Shown here: piece by piece, positions 54,996 to 63,218 of the stretch
Layout of the letters: each line of letters opens with the position of its first letter
Position numbering within the stretch: position 1 is the stretch's first letter
Assembly: GCF_021729865.1 (NCBI RefSeq)
Contig: NZ_CP063400.1
Location: forward strand, 868,001-932,000
Direction: 5' to 3'
Origin: Hydrogenophaga sp. SL48
Lineage (GTDB): Bacteria; Pseudomonadota; Gammaproteobacteria; Burkholderiales; Burkholderiaceae_C
DNA length: 64,000 nucleotides
Notes under the pieces: model-generated
The model's database searches: none
What the model was told of the DNA's origin: nothing
The model's input: the letters and a program-made list of their open reading frames with translations, nothing else
Made by a program: the position numbers and the translations under genes

Positions 54996-55864
54996 AGCTC
55001 GACCTGTTCCGCTCCCTCTGGGGCTGGCAGGGCGACTGGGCCCGCTGCGCGGCCGAGCTGCGCCAGATCGGCTGCGTGGGGGTGGAGGCGCGCCTGCCCA
55101 CCGACCCCTACGCCCAGCGCGCGCTGCGCCAGAGCCTGCAGCAGGAAGACCTCGCCTACATCGCCGTGGTGTTCACCGGCGGCGACGTGGTGCCGCACCA
55201 GGGCTGGACCCTGCAGCAGCACTGGGACCGGCTGGCGCTGTCCATAGCCGGGGCGCAGGCCGTGGGCGCGCGTTTCCTCAACGTGCTGCCCGGCAACGAC
55301 CGCTGGCCGCTGGCGCAGCAGGTGGAGTTCTTCGGCCGCGCGCAGGCGCTGGCCGACGCGGCGGGTGCCATCTGCAGCTTCGAGATCCACCGCGCCACCT
55401 CGCTCTACAGCCCCTGGGTGGCGCTGGACGTGATCGCGCAGCTGCCGCAGCTGCGCTTCACCGCCGACATCAGCCACTGGGTGGTGGTGTGCGAACGCCT
55501 GCTCGACGACCCGGCCGACGACCTCACGCCCTTCATTCAGCGGGTGCACCACGTGCAGGCGCGCGTGGGCTACGACCAGGGGCCGCAGGTGCCGCACCCG
55601 GCCGCGCCCGAGTACGCGCGCAGCCTGGCGTTTCACCAAAGCGTGTGGGAGCGCATCTGGGCCGCGCAGCAGGCCCGGGGCCAGGCGGTGACCACGCTCA
55701 CGCCCGAGTTCGGCCCCGACGGCTACACGCACCTGCTGCCCTTCACCCAGGCGCCCGTCGCCGACGTGTGGGCGCTCAACCAGTGGATGACCCGCACCGA
55801 GGCCGAGCACTTCGCGCGCTGGCAGGCGTCCACCGCCACCGATTCTTCCGTTGTTTCTTCCTGA
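54992..55864 (+). CDS. TIM-barrel (sugar isomerase/epimerase-like) protein
   Basis: A 290-residue AP-endonuclease-2/xylose-isomerase-like barrel: MKLDLFRSLWGWQGDWARCA, VGVEARLPTDP, FLNVLPGNDRWP, SFEIHRATSLYSP, FTADISHWVVVCERLL, VHHVQARVGYDQGPQ and TPEFGPDGYTHLLPF; acidic and His residues at strand ends suggest a divalent-metal site. It overlaps the second ureohydrolase by 4 bp and precedes the oxygenase by 13 bp. Its role in guanidino catabolism is unknown. Confidence 0.85.
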   Translation: MKLDLFRSLWGWQGDWARCAAELRQIGCVGVEARLPTDPYAQRALRQSLQQEDLAYIAVVFTGGDVVPHQGWTLQQHWDRLALSIAGAQAVGARFLNVLPGNDRWPLAQQVEFFGRAQALADAAGAICSFEIHRATSLYSPWVALDVIAQLPQLRFTADISHWVVVCERLLDDPADDLTPFIQRVHHVQARVGYDQGPQVPHPAAPEYARSLAFHQSVWERIWAAQQARGQAVTTLTPEFGPDGYTHLLPFTQAPVADVWALNQWMTRTEAEHFARWQASTATDSSVVSS

Positions 55865-55877
55865 CCGGGTTCCCGCC

Positions 55878-56957
55878 ATGCCTTCCACCGCCAACTTCGA
55901 CTCCCTGCCCGTCATCGACATCCGTGGTCTCTTCAGCGAAGCGCTGGCCGAGCGCCAGGCCGTGGCCGACCAGCTCGGTCACGCCGCCCGCCACGTCGGC
56001 TTTTTCTACGTCAAGGGCCACGGCATTCCCGCCGAACACATCGCCGGCCTGCGCCGCGCCGCCCGGCAGCTGTTCGCGCAGGACCTGGCCTGGAAGATGG
56101 GCCACCACATCGGCCTCGGCCGGGGCCACAAGGGCTTCGTGCCCGAGGGCGAAGAGATCTACGGCACCGGCAAGCCCGACCACAAGGAGGCCTACGACAT
56201 CGGCTTCGAAGCGGGCGACGACCACCCCTTCGTGCGGGCCGGCCAGCCCCTGATCGGCGGCAACAAATGGCCCGACCTGCCGGGCTTCCGTGACGACGTG
56301 GCGACCTACTACGCCAGCATCTTCGCGCTCGGCCGCCAGCTCATGGGCGGCTTCGCGCTCGCGCTGGGCCAGCCCGAGGACGCGTTCGACAAGTACGTGA
56401 CCTGCCCGCCGTCCAAGCTGCGCCTGATCCACTACCCGGTGGACGCGGCGGCGGAGGACACACCCGGCATCGGCGCCCACACCGACTACGAGTGTTTCAC
56501 CCTGCTGCTGGCCGACCAGGCCGGGCTGGAGGTGCTCAACGACCAGGGCACCTGGGTCGACGCGCCGCCGCTGGCCATCGACGGCGAGGAGCTGTACGTG
56601 ATCAACGTCGGCGACATGCTGGAGGTGATGAGCGCCGGCGCCTTCGTCGCCACCACCCACCGCGTGCGCAAGGTGCGGCACGAGCGCTACTCGTTTCCGC
56701 TGTTCTTCGCCTGCGACTACGCGACCCGCATCCAGCCGCTGCCGGCCTTCGACCCGGACGGCAGCAAGGCCGCGCGTTACGAACCCATCACCATCGGCGA
56801 ACACATGTGGAGCATGGCGCTGCAGACCTACCGCTACCTGCGCGAGAAGGTGGCGCGCGGCGAACTGCAGCTGCCGGCCCAGGCCCGCGGCACCACCAGC
56901 TTCGGCCAGTTCAAGGCCCTGGCCAGCGCGCCGGCCGCCACCGCCACCGCGCCCTGA
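55878..56957 (+). CDS. isopenicillin N synthase-like Fe(II)/2-oxoglutarate oxygenase
   Basis: A 359-residue double-stranded beta-helix oxygenase. Iron ligands are H201, D203 (GAHTDYECF) and H261 (THRVRKV); 2OG binding is by R270 and S272 (RYSFPLF). The N-terminal DIOX_N-like segment SLPVIDIRGLF is present. Family members include isopenicillin N synthase, ACC oxidase, the ethylene-forming enzyme and homoarginine hydroxylase, which acts on guanidino amino acids and releases guanidine. Given two ureohydrolases next door, a guanidino substrate is plausible. Confidence 0.92.
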   Translation: MPSTANFDSLPVIDIRGLFSEALAERQAVADQLGHAARHVGFFYVKGHGIPAEHIAGLRRAARQLFAQDLAWKMGHHIGLGRGHKGFVPEGEEIYGTGKPDHKEAYDIGFEAGDDHPFVRAGQPLIGGNKWPDLPGFRDDVATYYASIFALGRQLMGGFALALGQPEDAFDKYVTCPPSKLRLIHYPVDAAAEDTPGIGAHTDYECFTLLLADQAGLEVLNDQGTWVDAPPLAIDGEELYVINVGDMLEVMSAGAFVATTHRVRKVRHERYSFPLFFACDYATRIQPLPAFDPDGSKAARYEPITIGEHMWSMALQTYRYLREKVARGELQLPAQARGTTSFGQFKALASAPAATATAP

Positions 56958-57028
56958 TCCCCCACCCGATTCCGTTCCGCGTTCCCTGCCTTTCCTTGTC
57001 TGTTCCCTTCCTCACAGGAGTCCTTGCC

Positions 57029-57826
57029 ATGTCCCCACTGACCCGTTCCTTCACCCGCACCGCACTGGCCGCTCTGGTCGGTGTCGGCTGCCTCGCCGCT
57101 GCGCAGGCGCAGACCATGGCGCCCGGCGTGCTCAAGGTCGGCCTGGAAGCCACCTACCCGCCCTTCGAGTCCTATGAGGGCGACAAGATCGTCGGCTTCG
57201 ACCCCGACCTCACCGCGCTGCTGACGCGCGAGATGAAGCTCAAGCCCGCGCTGACCGACACCAAGTTCGTCGGCCTGATCCCCGGCCTGGCCGCCGGCCA
57301 GCACGACGCCGTGGTCTCCGGCCTGTACATCACGCCCGAGCGCCTGGCGCAGGCCGATGCGATTCCCTACGCCAGCTCCGGCGCCCTGATCATGGTGGCC
57401 AAGGACAGCAAGGCCCAGCCCAGGACCGAGAAGGACCTGTGCGGCCTGAAGGTGGGCCTGCAGGCCGGCACCTCGTGGGTCAAGCTGCTCAGGACCCTGT
57501 CGGACGAGCACTGCAAGGCCGCCGGCAAGGGCGCCATCACGGTGATGGAGTTCCCCACCGCGCCCGAGGTGTCGCAGGCCATCATGTCCCGCAACGTCGA
57601 CGCCCAGATGGAGATCGCCGGCGCCGCCAAGATGATCGTGGAGAAGACCAAGGGCCGCGTGGCGATCAGCTCGCCCGACCTGGTCTACCCGCAGACCCTG
57701 GGCATCTACGTCAAGAAGGGCAACACGGCGCTCAAGCAGTCGTTCGAGACCGCGATGGCCGCGATCCGCAAGACCGGTGAATACGACGCGCTGATCAAGA
57801 AGTACGAGCTCACGCCCGTCAAATAA
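57029..57826 (+). CDS. amino-acid ABC transporter substrate-binding protein
   Basis: A 265-residue family 3 solute-binding protein with a signal peptide ([18 protein letters not shown]) and [70 protein letters not shown] (57016) is 8 bases before the start. It feeds the fused permease-ATPase 34 bp downstream. The ligand may be a basic or guanidino amino acid, by context only. Confidence 0.93.
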   Translation: MSPLTRSFTRTALAALVGVGCLAAAQAQTMAPGVLKVGLEATYPPFESYEGDKIVGFDPDLTALLTREMKLKPALTDTKFVGLIPGLAAGQHDAVVSGLYITPERLAQADAIPYASSGALIMVAKDSKAQPRTEKDLCGLKVGLQAGTSWVKLLRTLSDEHCKAAGKGAITVMEFPTAPEVSQAIMSRNVDAQMEIAGAAKMIVEKTKGRVAISSPDLVYPQTLGIYVKKGNTALKQSFETAMAAIRKTGEYDALIKKYELTPVK

Positions 57827-57860
57827 GCCGCCGCTGCCCCACGACACGAGGACGCCACCC

Positions 57861-59387
57861 ATGGAACTGGACTGGACCTATTTCTTCTCGCTCTTCTCCA
57901 TGGGGGCGTTCTACCGGGCCAGCGCGATGGTGATCGCGCTGGGCTCGCTGTCCTGGCTGTTCGGGCTGGTGCTGGGTTTCGGTCTGGCCCAGGCCGACGG
58001 CTCGCGCCAGCCCTGGCTGCGCTGGCCGGCGCGCGCCTACATCTGGTTCTTCCGCAGCGTGCCGCTGCTGGTGCTGCTGGTGTTCGTCTACAACCTGCCG
58101 CAGATCTTCCCGGCCACCGGCGTGGTGCTGGGCATCCCGTTCCTCGCCGGCCTGGTCGGCATGGTGATGACCGAGGCCGCCTACATGGCCGAGATCCATC
58201 GCGGCGGCCTGCTGTCGGTGGCCAAGGGGCAGCGCGAGGCGGCCCACGCGCTCGGCCTGGGCTGGTTCGCCACCCAGGTGCGCATCGTGCTGCCGCAGGC
58301 CTTCCGCATCGCCTTGCCCTCGCTCATCAACGAATTCGTCACCATCATCAAGCTCACCTCGCTGGTGTCGGTGATCTCCCTGCCCGAGCTGCTGCTGACC
58401 GGCCAGCGGCTCTACACGCAGAACTTCCTCATCCTCGAAACCCTGCTGGCCGTGGCGGTGTATTACGTCGCCATCGTCACGGTGTTCGGCGCCGTGCTGG
58501 GCGCGCTGGAGCGCCGGCTGGACCTGGCCCGCCGCCAGCCCGAGGCGCTGGCAGAACCGGCGCTGGCCGGCCTGCGCCAGGGCCTGGGCAGCGCACCGGT
58601 GGTCGCGCCCGCCGTGCGGGGCCATGGCGCGCCGCCCGCGCTGGAGCTGCAGGGCGTCCACAAGGCCTACGGCTCACACGCCGTGCTCAAGGGTGTGAAC
58701 CTGACGGTGGGCGCGGGCGACGTGATCAGCATCATCGGCCCCTCGGGCTCGGGCAAGACCTCGCTGATCCGCACGGTGAACGCGCTGGAGCGCCTGGACC
58801 GTGGCGAGATCGTGCTGTTCGGCGAGAGCCACCTCAAGGGCGGCGCGCCGGTGGATGCGGCCCAGCTGCGCCAGGGCATCCGTCGCATCGGCATGGTGTT
58901 CCAGGGCTTCAACCTGTTCCCGCACCTCACGGTGCTGCAGAACATCCTGCTGGCGCCGGGCCTGCACGGCCAGGGCAGCGCGGCCGAGCAGCACGCCACC
59001 GCGTTGCGCCTGCTCGACAAGGTCGGCCTGCTGGCGCACCTGCACAAGTACCCGCACCAGCTCTCGGGCGGGCAGCAGCAGCGCGTGGCCATCGCCCGCG
59101 CGCTGGCGCTGCGGCCCGACGTGATGCTGTTCGACGAACCCACCTCGGCGCTCGACCCCGAGCTGGTGGGCGACGTGCTCAAGGTGATCCAGGACCTGGC
59201 GGCCGAGGGCATGACCATGCTCATCGTCACGCACGAGATGGAGTTCGCGCTGCAGATCTCCGACCGCATCGTGTTCATGGAAAACGGCCTGCTGCAGGTC
59301 GACGTGACGCCCGAACGCCTGCGCCAGAGCGACAGCGCGGACGACACCGTCGAGCGCGTGCGCCGCTTCATGCAACTGACCCCCTGA
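57861..59387 (+). CDS. fused amino-acid ABC transporter permease and ATPase
   Basis: A 508-residue fusion. Residues to about 225 are a HisM/GlnP-like permease with about five membrane segments and the EAA-type loop ([20 protein letters not shown]). A linker leads to an ATPase from about 255: Walker [14 protein letters not shown]-loop [11 protein letters not shown], signature [17 protein letters not shown], Walker [17 protein letters not shown]. One chain thus supplies both the membrane and energy halves, dimerising to form the transporter with the binding protein upstream. Confidence 0.95.
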   Translation: MELDWTYFFSLFSMGAFYRASAMVIALGSLSWLFGLVLGFGLAQADGSRQPWLRWPARAYIWFFRSVPLLVLLVFVYNLPQIFPATGVVLGIPFLAGLVGMVMTEAAYMAEIHRGGLLSVAKGQREAAHALGLGWFATQVRIVLPQAFRIALPSLINEFVTIIKLTSLVSVISLPELLLTGQRLYTQNFLILETLLAVAVYYVAIVTVFGAVLGALERRLDLARRQPEALAEPALAGLRQGLGSAPVVAPAVRGHGAPPALELQGVHKAYGSHAVLKGVNLTVGAGDVISIIGPSGSGKTSLIRTVNALERLDRGEIVLFGESHLKGGAPVDAAQLRQGIRRIGMVFQGFNLFPHLTVLQNILLAPGLHGQGSAAEQHATALRLLDKVGLLAHLHKYPHQLSGGQQQRVAIARALALRPDVMLFDEPTSALDPELVGDVLKVIQDLAAEGMTMLIVTHEMEFALQISDRIVFMENGLLQVDVTPERLRQSDSADDTVERVRRFMQLTP

Positions 59388-59400
59388 CCCCGGAGACCCC

Positions 59401-60150
59401 ATGCCCGCTGCCACTTTGCGCGCCGCCGACGAAAAAACCCTGCGCCGCGACCTCGCCGCCGCCTACCGGCTGGCCGCCCGCTTCGGCTGGGACGACACGC
59501 TCTACACCCACTTCTCGGTGCGCCTGCCCGGCGCGGGCGAGCGCTTTCTGCTCAACCCCTTCGGCCTGATGTTCAACGAGGTCTGCGCGAGCGACCTGAT
59601 CGTGGTGGACCTGGAGGGGCACATCGTCGACGGCGACGCCCGCTACAACCCGGCCGGCTTCACCATCCACAGCGCCGTGCACATGGCGCGCGACGACGCG
59701 CACTGCGTCATCCACACCCACACGCTGGCCGGCATGGCGGTGGCCGCGTGCGAGCAGGGGCTGCTGCAGCTCAACCAGATCTCGGCCGAGTTCCACCAGT
59801 CGGTGGGTTACCACCCCTACGAGGGCGTGGCCTTCAACCACGAGGAGCGTGCGCGCATCCAGGCCGCGCTGGGCGAGCACATGGCGCTGATCCTGCGGCA
59901 CCACGGCCTGCTCAGTGTCGGCCCCACGGTGGCCGACGCCTTCTGCATCATGTTCTACCTCAACCGCGCCTGCGAGATCCAGCTCGCGGCCGCGCAGCTG
60001 GCCGGCCTGGCCGGCCCGGTGACGCGCATCGCGCCCGCCGTCAGCGCCCACGCGCGCCAGCAGTTCCGGCGCGTGGAGCACGAGCGCGCGCTGGTGTGGG
60101 CCGCCTGGCTGCGCGAACTGGACCGGGTGGACCCGGGCTACCAGCGTTGA
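59401..60150 (+). CDS. class II aldolase/adducin family protein
   Basis: A 249-residue zinc aldolase-like protein: DDTLYTHFSVRLPG, NPFGLMFNEVCASDL, metal-binding HTHTLAGMAVAACEQG and LRHHGLLSVGPTVADAF. Members cleave sugar phosphates, decarboxylate or have unknown roles. It starts 13 bp after the ABC gene and overlaps the next gene by TTGA, so it is part of the same unit. The substrate is not known. Confidence 0.92.
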   Translation: MPAATLRAADEKTLRRDLAAAYRLAARFGWDDTLYTHFSVRLPGAGERFLLNPFGLMFNEVCASDLIVVDLEGHIVDGDARYNPAGFTIHSAVHMARDDAHCVIHTHTLAGMAVAACEQGLLQLNQISAEFHQSVGYHPYEGVAFNHEERARIQAALGEHMALILRHHGLLSVGPTVADAFCIMFYLNRACEIQLAAAQLAGLAGPVTRIAPAVSAHARQQFRRVEHERALVWAAWLRELDRVDPGYQR

Positions 60151-61103
60151 GCGCCGCGCCCACGCTGCTGCTCTGCAGCGAGACCGACGACCTGGGCGAT
60201 CTGCGGCCGGCCTTCGAGCAGGCGGCGGCCGAGCTGTGCCCCGGCCTGCGCGTGGCGCTCTGGCCCGAGGTGGCCGCCGGGGCGGCCGAGGTGGTGGCGC
60301 TGGCGAGCTGGTTCGCGCCGCGCGGGCTGCCCGCCACGCTGCCGGGCCTGCGCCTGATCGCCTCCATCGGCGCCGGGGCCGAACACGTGCTGCGCGACCC
60401 GGGCCTGCCCGCCGGTGTGCCCGTCACCCGCATCGTCGACGAACAGCAGGCGCGCGGCATGGCCGAGTACGTGCTCTGGGCCGCGCTGTACTACCACCGC
60501 GGGCTGGACCGGGTGCAGCAACAGCAGCCACGCGGCGTCTGGCGCATGCCGCCGCAGCGGCCCGCGGCGCAGACCCGCGTGGGCGTGATGGGCCTGGGGG
60601 CCATGGGCGCCGAGGTGGCGCGCTGTCTGGCCGGGCACGGGTTCGAGGTGCACGGCTGGTCGCGCCGCCCGCAGACCATCGAGGGTGTGCGCACCTGGGC
60701 CGGCGATGCGCAGCTCGGCGACTTCCTGCGCCCGCTGGACATCGTGGTTTCGTTGTTGCCCCTGACCGAACACACGCGCGGCCTGTGCAACGCGCGCTGG
60801 TTCGCCCGCTTGAAGCCCGGCGCGGCCTTCATCAACTGCGGGCGGGGCGAACAGGTGGTGCTGCCCGACCTGCTGGAAGCGCTGGAGCGGGGGCAGCTGG
60901 GCGGCGCGGTGCTGGACGTGTTCGAACACGAGCCCCTGCCGCCGGCGCACCCGCTGTGGCACACGCCGCGCCTGCTGGTGACACCCCACATGGCCTCGTC
61001 GGTGTCGCCCGAGGCCATGGCCCGGCAGATCGTGGGCGACACGGCGCGCGTGCTGGCCGGGCAGGCCCCGGTGCACGCCATCGACCGGGGCCGGGGGTAT
61101 TGA
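60147..61103 (+). CDS. 2-hydroxyacid dehydrogenase, GhrA-like
   Basis: A 318-residue protein from TTG 60147, fixed by overlap with the aldolase stop. NAD(P)-binding fold VGVMGLGAMGAEVARCLAGH with R at GWSRRPQTI (NADPH-type), RGLCNARWFARLKPGAAFIN, NCGRGEQVVLPDLLEALE, HEPLPPAHPLWHTPRLLVTP with catalytic His. It resembles glyoxylate/hydroxypyruvate reductase A. A carbon-skeleton 2-oxoacid may be its substrate. Repeat copy E follows. Confidence 0.92.
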   Translation: MSAAPTLLLCSETDDLGDLRPAFEQAAAELCPGLRVALWPEVAAGAAEVVALASWFAPRGLPATLPGLRLIASIGAGAEHVLRDPGLPAGVPVTRIVDEQQARGMAEYVLWAALYYHRGLDRVQQQQPRGVWRMPPQRPAAQTRVGVMGLGAMGAEVARCLAGHGFEVHGWSRRPQTIEGVRTWAGDAQLGDFLRPLDIVVSLLPLTEHTRGLCNARWFARLKPGAAFINCGRGEQVVLPDLLEALERGQLGGAVLDVFEHEPLPPAHPLWHTPRLLVTPHMASSVSPEAMARQIVGDTARVLAGQAPVHAIDRGRGY

Positions 61104-61272
61104 GGGACCACCCCCGCCGCGCTGCGCGCGACCCCCTCAAGGGGGCTGAGGGCCGCGGCTCCGAGCCTGCCTGCGCAGGCTTGGACGGCCCGAAGAAGCC
61201 TCGCCTCTGGCGAGGCTGCGGCCTGCAAGGCGCACTGGCCGTCCGGCGGAGCCGGCCCGGCGGTGCCCTGGG
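61104..61272 (+). repeat. expanded gene-end GC-rich repeat element, copy E (3' of hydroxyacid dehydrogenase)
   Basis: It starts after the stop with GGGACCACCCCC, then CGCGCTGCGCGCG hairpin and CCCCCTCAAGGGGG, as in the other copies. A longer middle follows with extra hairpins (GCCTGCCTGCGCAGGC, GCCTCGCCTCTGGCGAGGC). It ends CGGCGGTGCCCTGGG, like the CGGTGCCCCTGG end of copy D. It fills most of the gap to the IclR gene. Confidence 0.72.
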
Positions 61273-61297
61273 TCGCAGCGTTGCTGCTCCGGATCGG

Positions 61298-62101
61298 TTA
61301 CAGCAGCGGCCTCAGGCCTCTTGCGGCTTCCTGCAGCACGGGCAGCACGCGCTTGGTGGCGTCTTCGCTGCTTTCCTGGTTGATCGGCATGGTGATGCTG
61401 ATCGCGCCGTGCACCTCGTTGTTGCGGTCGAGCAGGGGCACGGCGATGCCCCGGTAGTTCAGCTCCAGCTGCTGCTCCGACAGCACCCAGCCCTGGCGCC
61501 GGTGGCGCTTGAGCTCGCTGCGCAGCTGCTCTTTGCTGGAGGTGGTGAAGGAGGTGAAGGCGCGCAGCGCGTGTTGCTCCAGCCAGGCGTCGGAGGCGGC
61601 CTCGCCCCGCGCCGACAGGATGGCCATGCCCGCGGCCGTCACCTGCGCCGGCACGCGCGAGCCCAGCATGTAGCCCGCGTTCATGTGGCGCTGCGCGCCG
61701 CTGCGCGCGATGTACACGGTGTCGTCGCCGTCGATCACGCCGAGGTAGGCGATCTCCTGCGTGCCGCCCGCGATGCGCTGCAGAAAAGGTTGCACCAACC
61801 GCGGCAACCGGGCCGATTCAAGGTAGGCGTGGCCCAGCCGCAGGATGCGCGGCGTGAGCCAGAACAGCTTGCCGTCGCTGCCCACGTAGCCCAGGTGCGC
61901 GAGCGTCAGCAGGTAGCGGCGCGCGGCGGTGCGCGTGAGGCCGCAGCGCGCGCCGGCCTGGCTCGCCGTCAGGCGCGGGTGCTGGTCGTCGAAGGTCTCG
62001 ATCACCGCCAGGCCTTTTTCCAGGCCGGCGATCCAGTCGCGTTTTTCGAGCGGGGTCTGGCTGGGGGCGGGGGGCGCGAGTGACACGGTGGGGTCTTTCA
62101 T
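61298..62101 (-). CDS. IclR family transcriptional regulator
   Basis: A 267-residue IclR protein: winged helix (GLAVIETFDDQHPRLTASQA, RCGLTRTAARRYLLTLAHLG) and a C-terminal GAF-like effector domain (AYLGVIDGDDTVYIARSGAQ, SRVPAQVTAAGMAILSARGE). It diverges from the VOC gene, with 189 bp between the starts, and probably controls the aromatic-ring genes there. IclR regulators (PcaR, PobR-like) often control protocatechuate pathways. Confidence 0.94.
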   Translation of the reverse strand: MKDPTVSLAPPAPSQTPLEKRDWIAGLEKGLAVIETFDDQHPRLTASQAGARCGLTRTAARRYLLTLAHLGYVGSDGKLFWLTPRILRLGHAYLESARLPRLVQPFLQRIAGGTQEIAYLGVIDGDDTVYIARSGAQRHMNAGYMLGSRVPAQVTAAGMAILSARGEAASDAWLEQHALRAFTSFTTSSKEQLRSELKRHRRQGWVLSEQQLELNYRGIAVPLLDRNNEVHGAISITMPINQESSEDATKRVLPVLQEAARGLRPLL

Positions 62102-62290
62102 GGGGGCTCAGGGGCGACGGTGAACGGGTCTCGGAAACCCTGATATCGTGCGATCAACAGGTGATTGCGTGCGATTATCGACCGGCTCGCGCTTCCCTTT
62201 CCAGACCCCTGCCGGCTGAAACCTCTACAGTGCACGCAGTGCATTTCCGGGCCCGCCGCACCGGCACCGCCCGCCCCACGGAGACCTTTC

Positions 62291-63214
62291 ATGAGTGACC
62301 TGCTGCTCAACACCCCCGACACCCGCGAACCCCTGCAAGCCTCGTTCAGCGACGCCGCCAACCCGCTGGGCCTGGACGGCATCGAGTTCATCGAATACGC
62401 CACCACCAAGCCGCAGGCGCTGGGCCAGGTGCTGGAGATGATGGGCTTTCGCCCGGTGGCGCGCCACCGCTCGCGCGAGGTGCTGCTGTACCGGCAGGGC
62501 GAACTCAACATCGTCGTCAACGCCCACCCCAGCGACACGCAGGGCGCGGGCCACGGCAGCGACGTGCCCTCGATCTCGGCCATGGCGCTGCGCGTGCGCG
62601 ATGCCCGCGCCGCCTACCACTACGTGCTGGAGCGCGGCGCCTGGGCCGTGCCCACGCACGCCGAGGTGATGGAGCTGAACATCCCCGCCATCCACGGCGC
62701 GGGCGGCAGCCGCATCTACTTCGTGGACCGCTACAAGGAGTTCTCGATCTACGACGTGGACTTCGTGCCCATCCCCACCGTGGACCAGCGCCCGCCCGCC
62801 ACGGCCGGCATCCACTTCTTCGGCGTCGTGCAGTACATCGGCCCCGAGCGCAGCAACGACTGGATCGCGTTCTACGCCGAGCTGTTCGGCACCGAGCTGA
62901 TTCCCGACGAGCAGCGCTTCGGCATCATGCCCAAGGGCACGCTGCTGCGCACGCCCGCGCTCGACCCGGCCAAGCGCTTCATGCTGCAGCTCGTGGAGCC
63001 GCCGCTCAACGTGCACGACGCCGACGAAAAGCTGCAACGCATCGGCCTGGGCGTGCCCGACGTGATCGCCGCCGTGAAGGCCTTGCGCGCGCTGGGCGTG
63101 GAGTTCGTCGAAACCGAAGCCGCCCACACCGAACAGCGCGGCGCCATCAGCAAGACCTACCTGGGCTCGGTGGTGTTCGAGCTGGTGCACAGCCAGCGCC
63201 GCAGCGGGGAGTGA
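62291..63214 (+). CDS. VOC protein, 4-hydroxyphenylpyruvate dioxygenase-like
   Basis: A 307-residue protein with two glyoxalase/VOC halves: LDGIEFIEYATTKPQALGQV ... QGELNIVVNAHPSD and GIHFFGVVQYIGPERSNDWI, GVPDVIAAVKALRALGVEFV. It resembles the HPPD-like half that is fused to dehydroshikimate dehydratase in Pseudomonas QuiC1. The gene next door, 4 bp away, is a dehydratase-like TIM barrel. ATG at 62291 is the family start. The pair may form a split QuiC. Confidence 0.88.
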   Translation: MSDLLLNTPDTREPLQASFSDAANPLGLDGIEFIEYATTKPQALGQVLEMMGFRPVARHRSREVLLYRQGELNIVVNAHPSDTQGAGHGSDVPSISAMALRVRDARAAYHYVLERGAWAVPTHAEVMELNIPAIHGAGGSRIYFVDRYKEFSIYDVDFVPIPTVDQRPPATAGIHFFGVVQYIGPERSNDWIAFYAELFGTELIPDEQRFGIMPKGTLLRTPALDPAKRFMLQLVEPPLNVHDADEKLQRIGLGVPDVIAAVKALRALGVEFVETEAAHTEQRGAISKTYLGSVVFELVHSQRRSGE

Positions 63215-63218
63215 GGCC

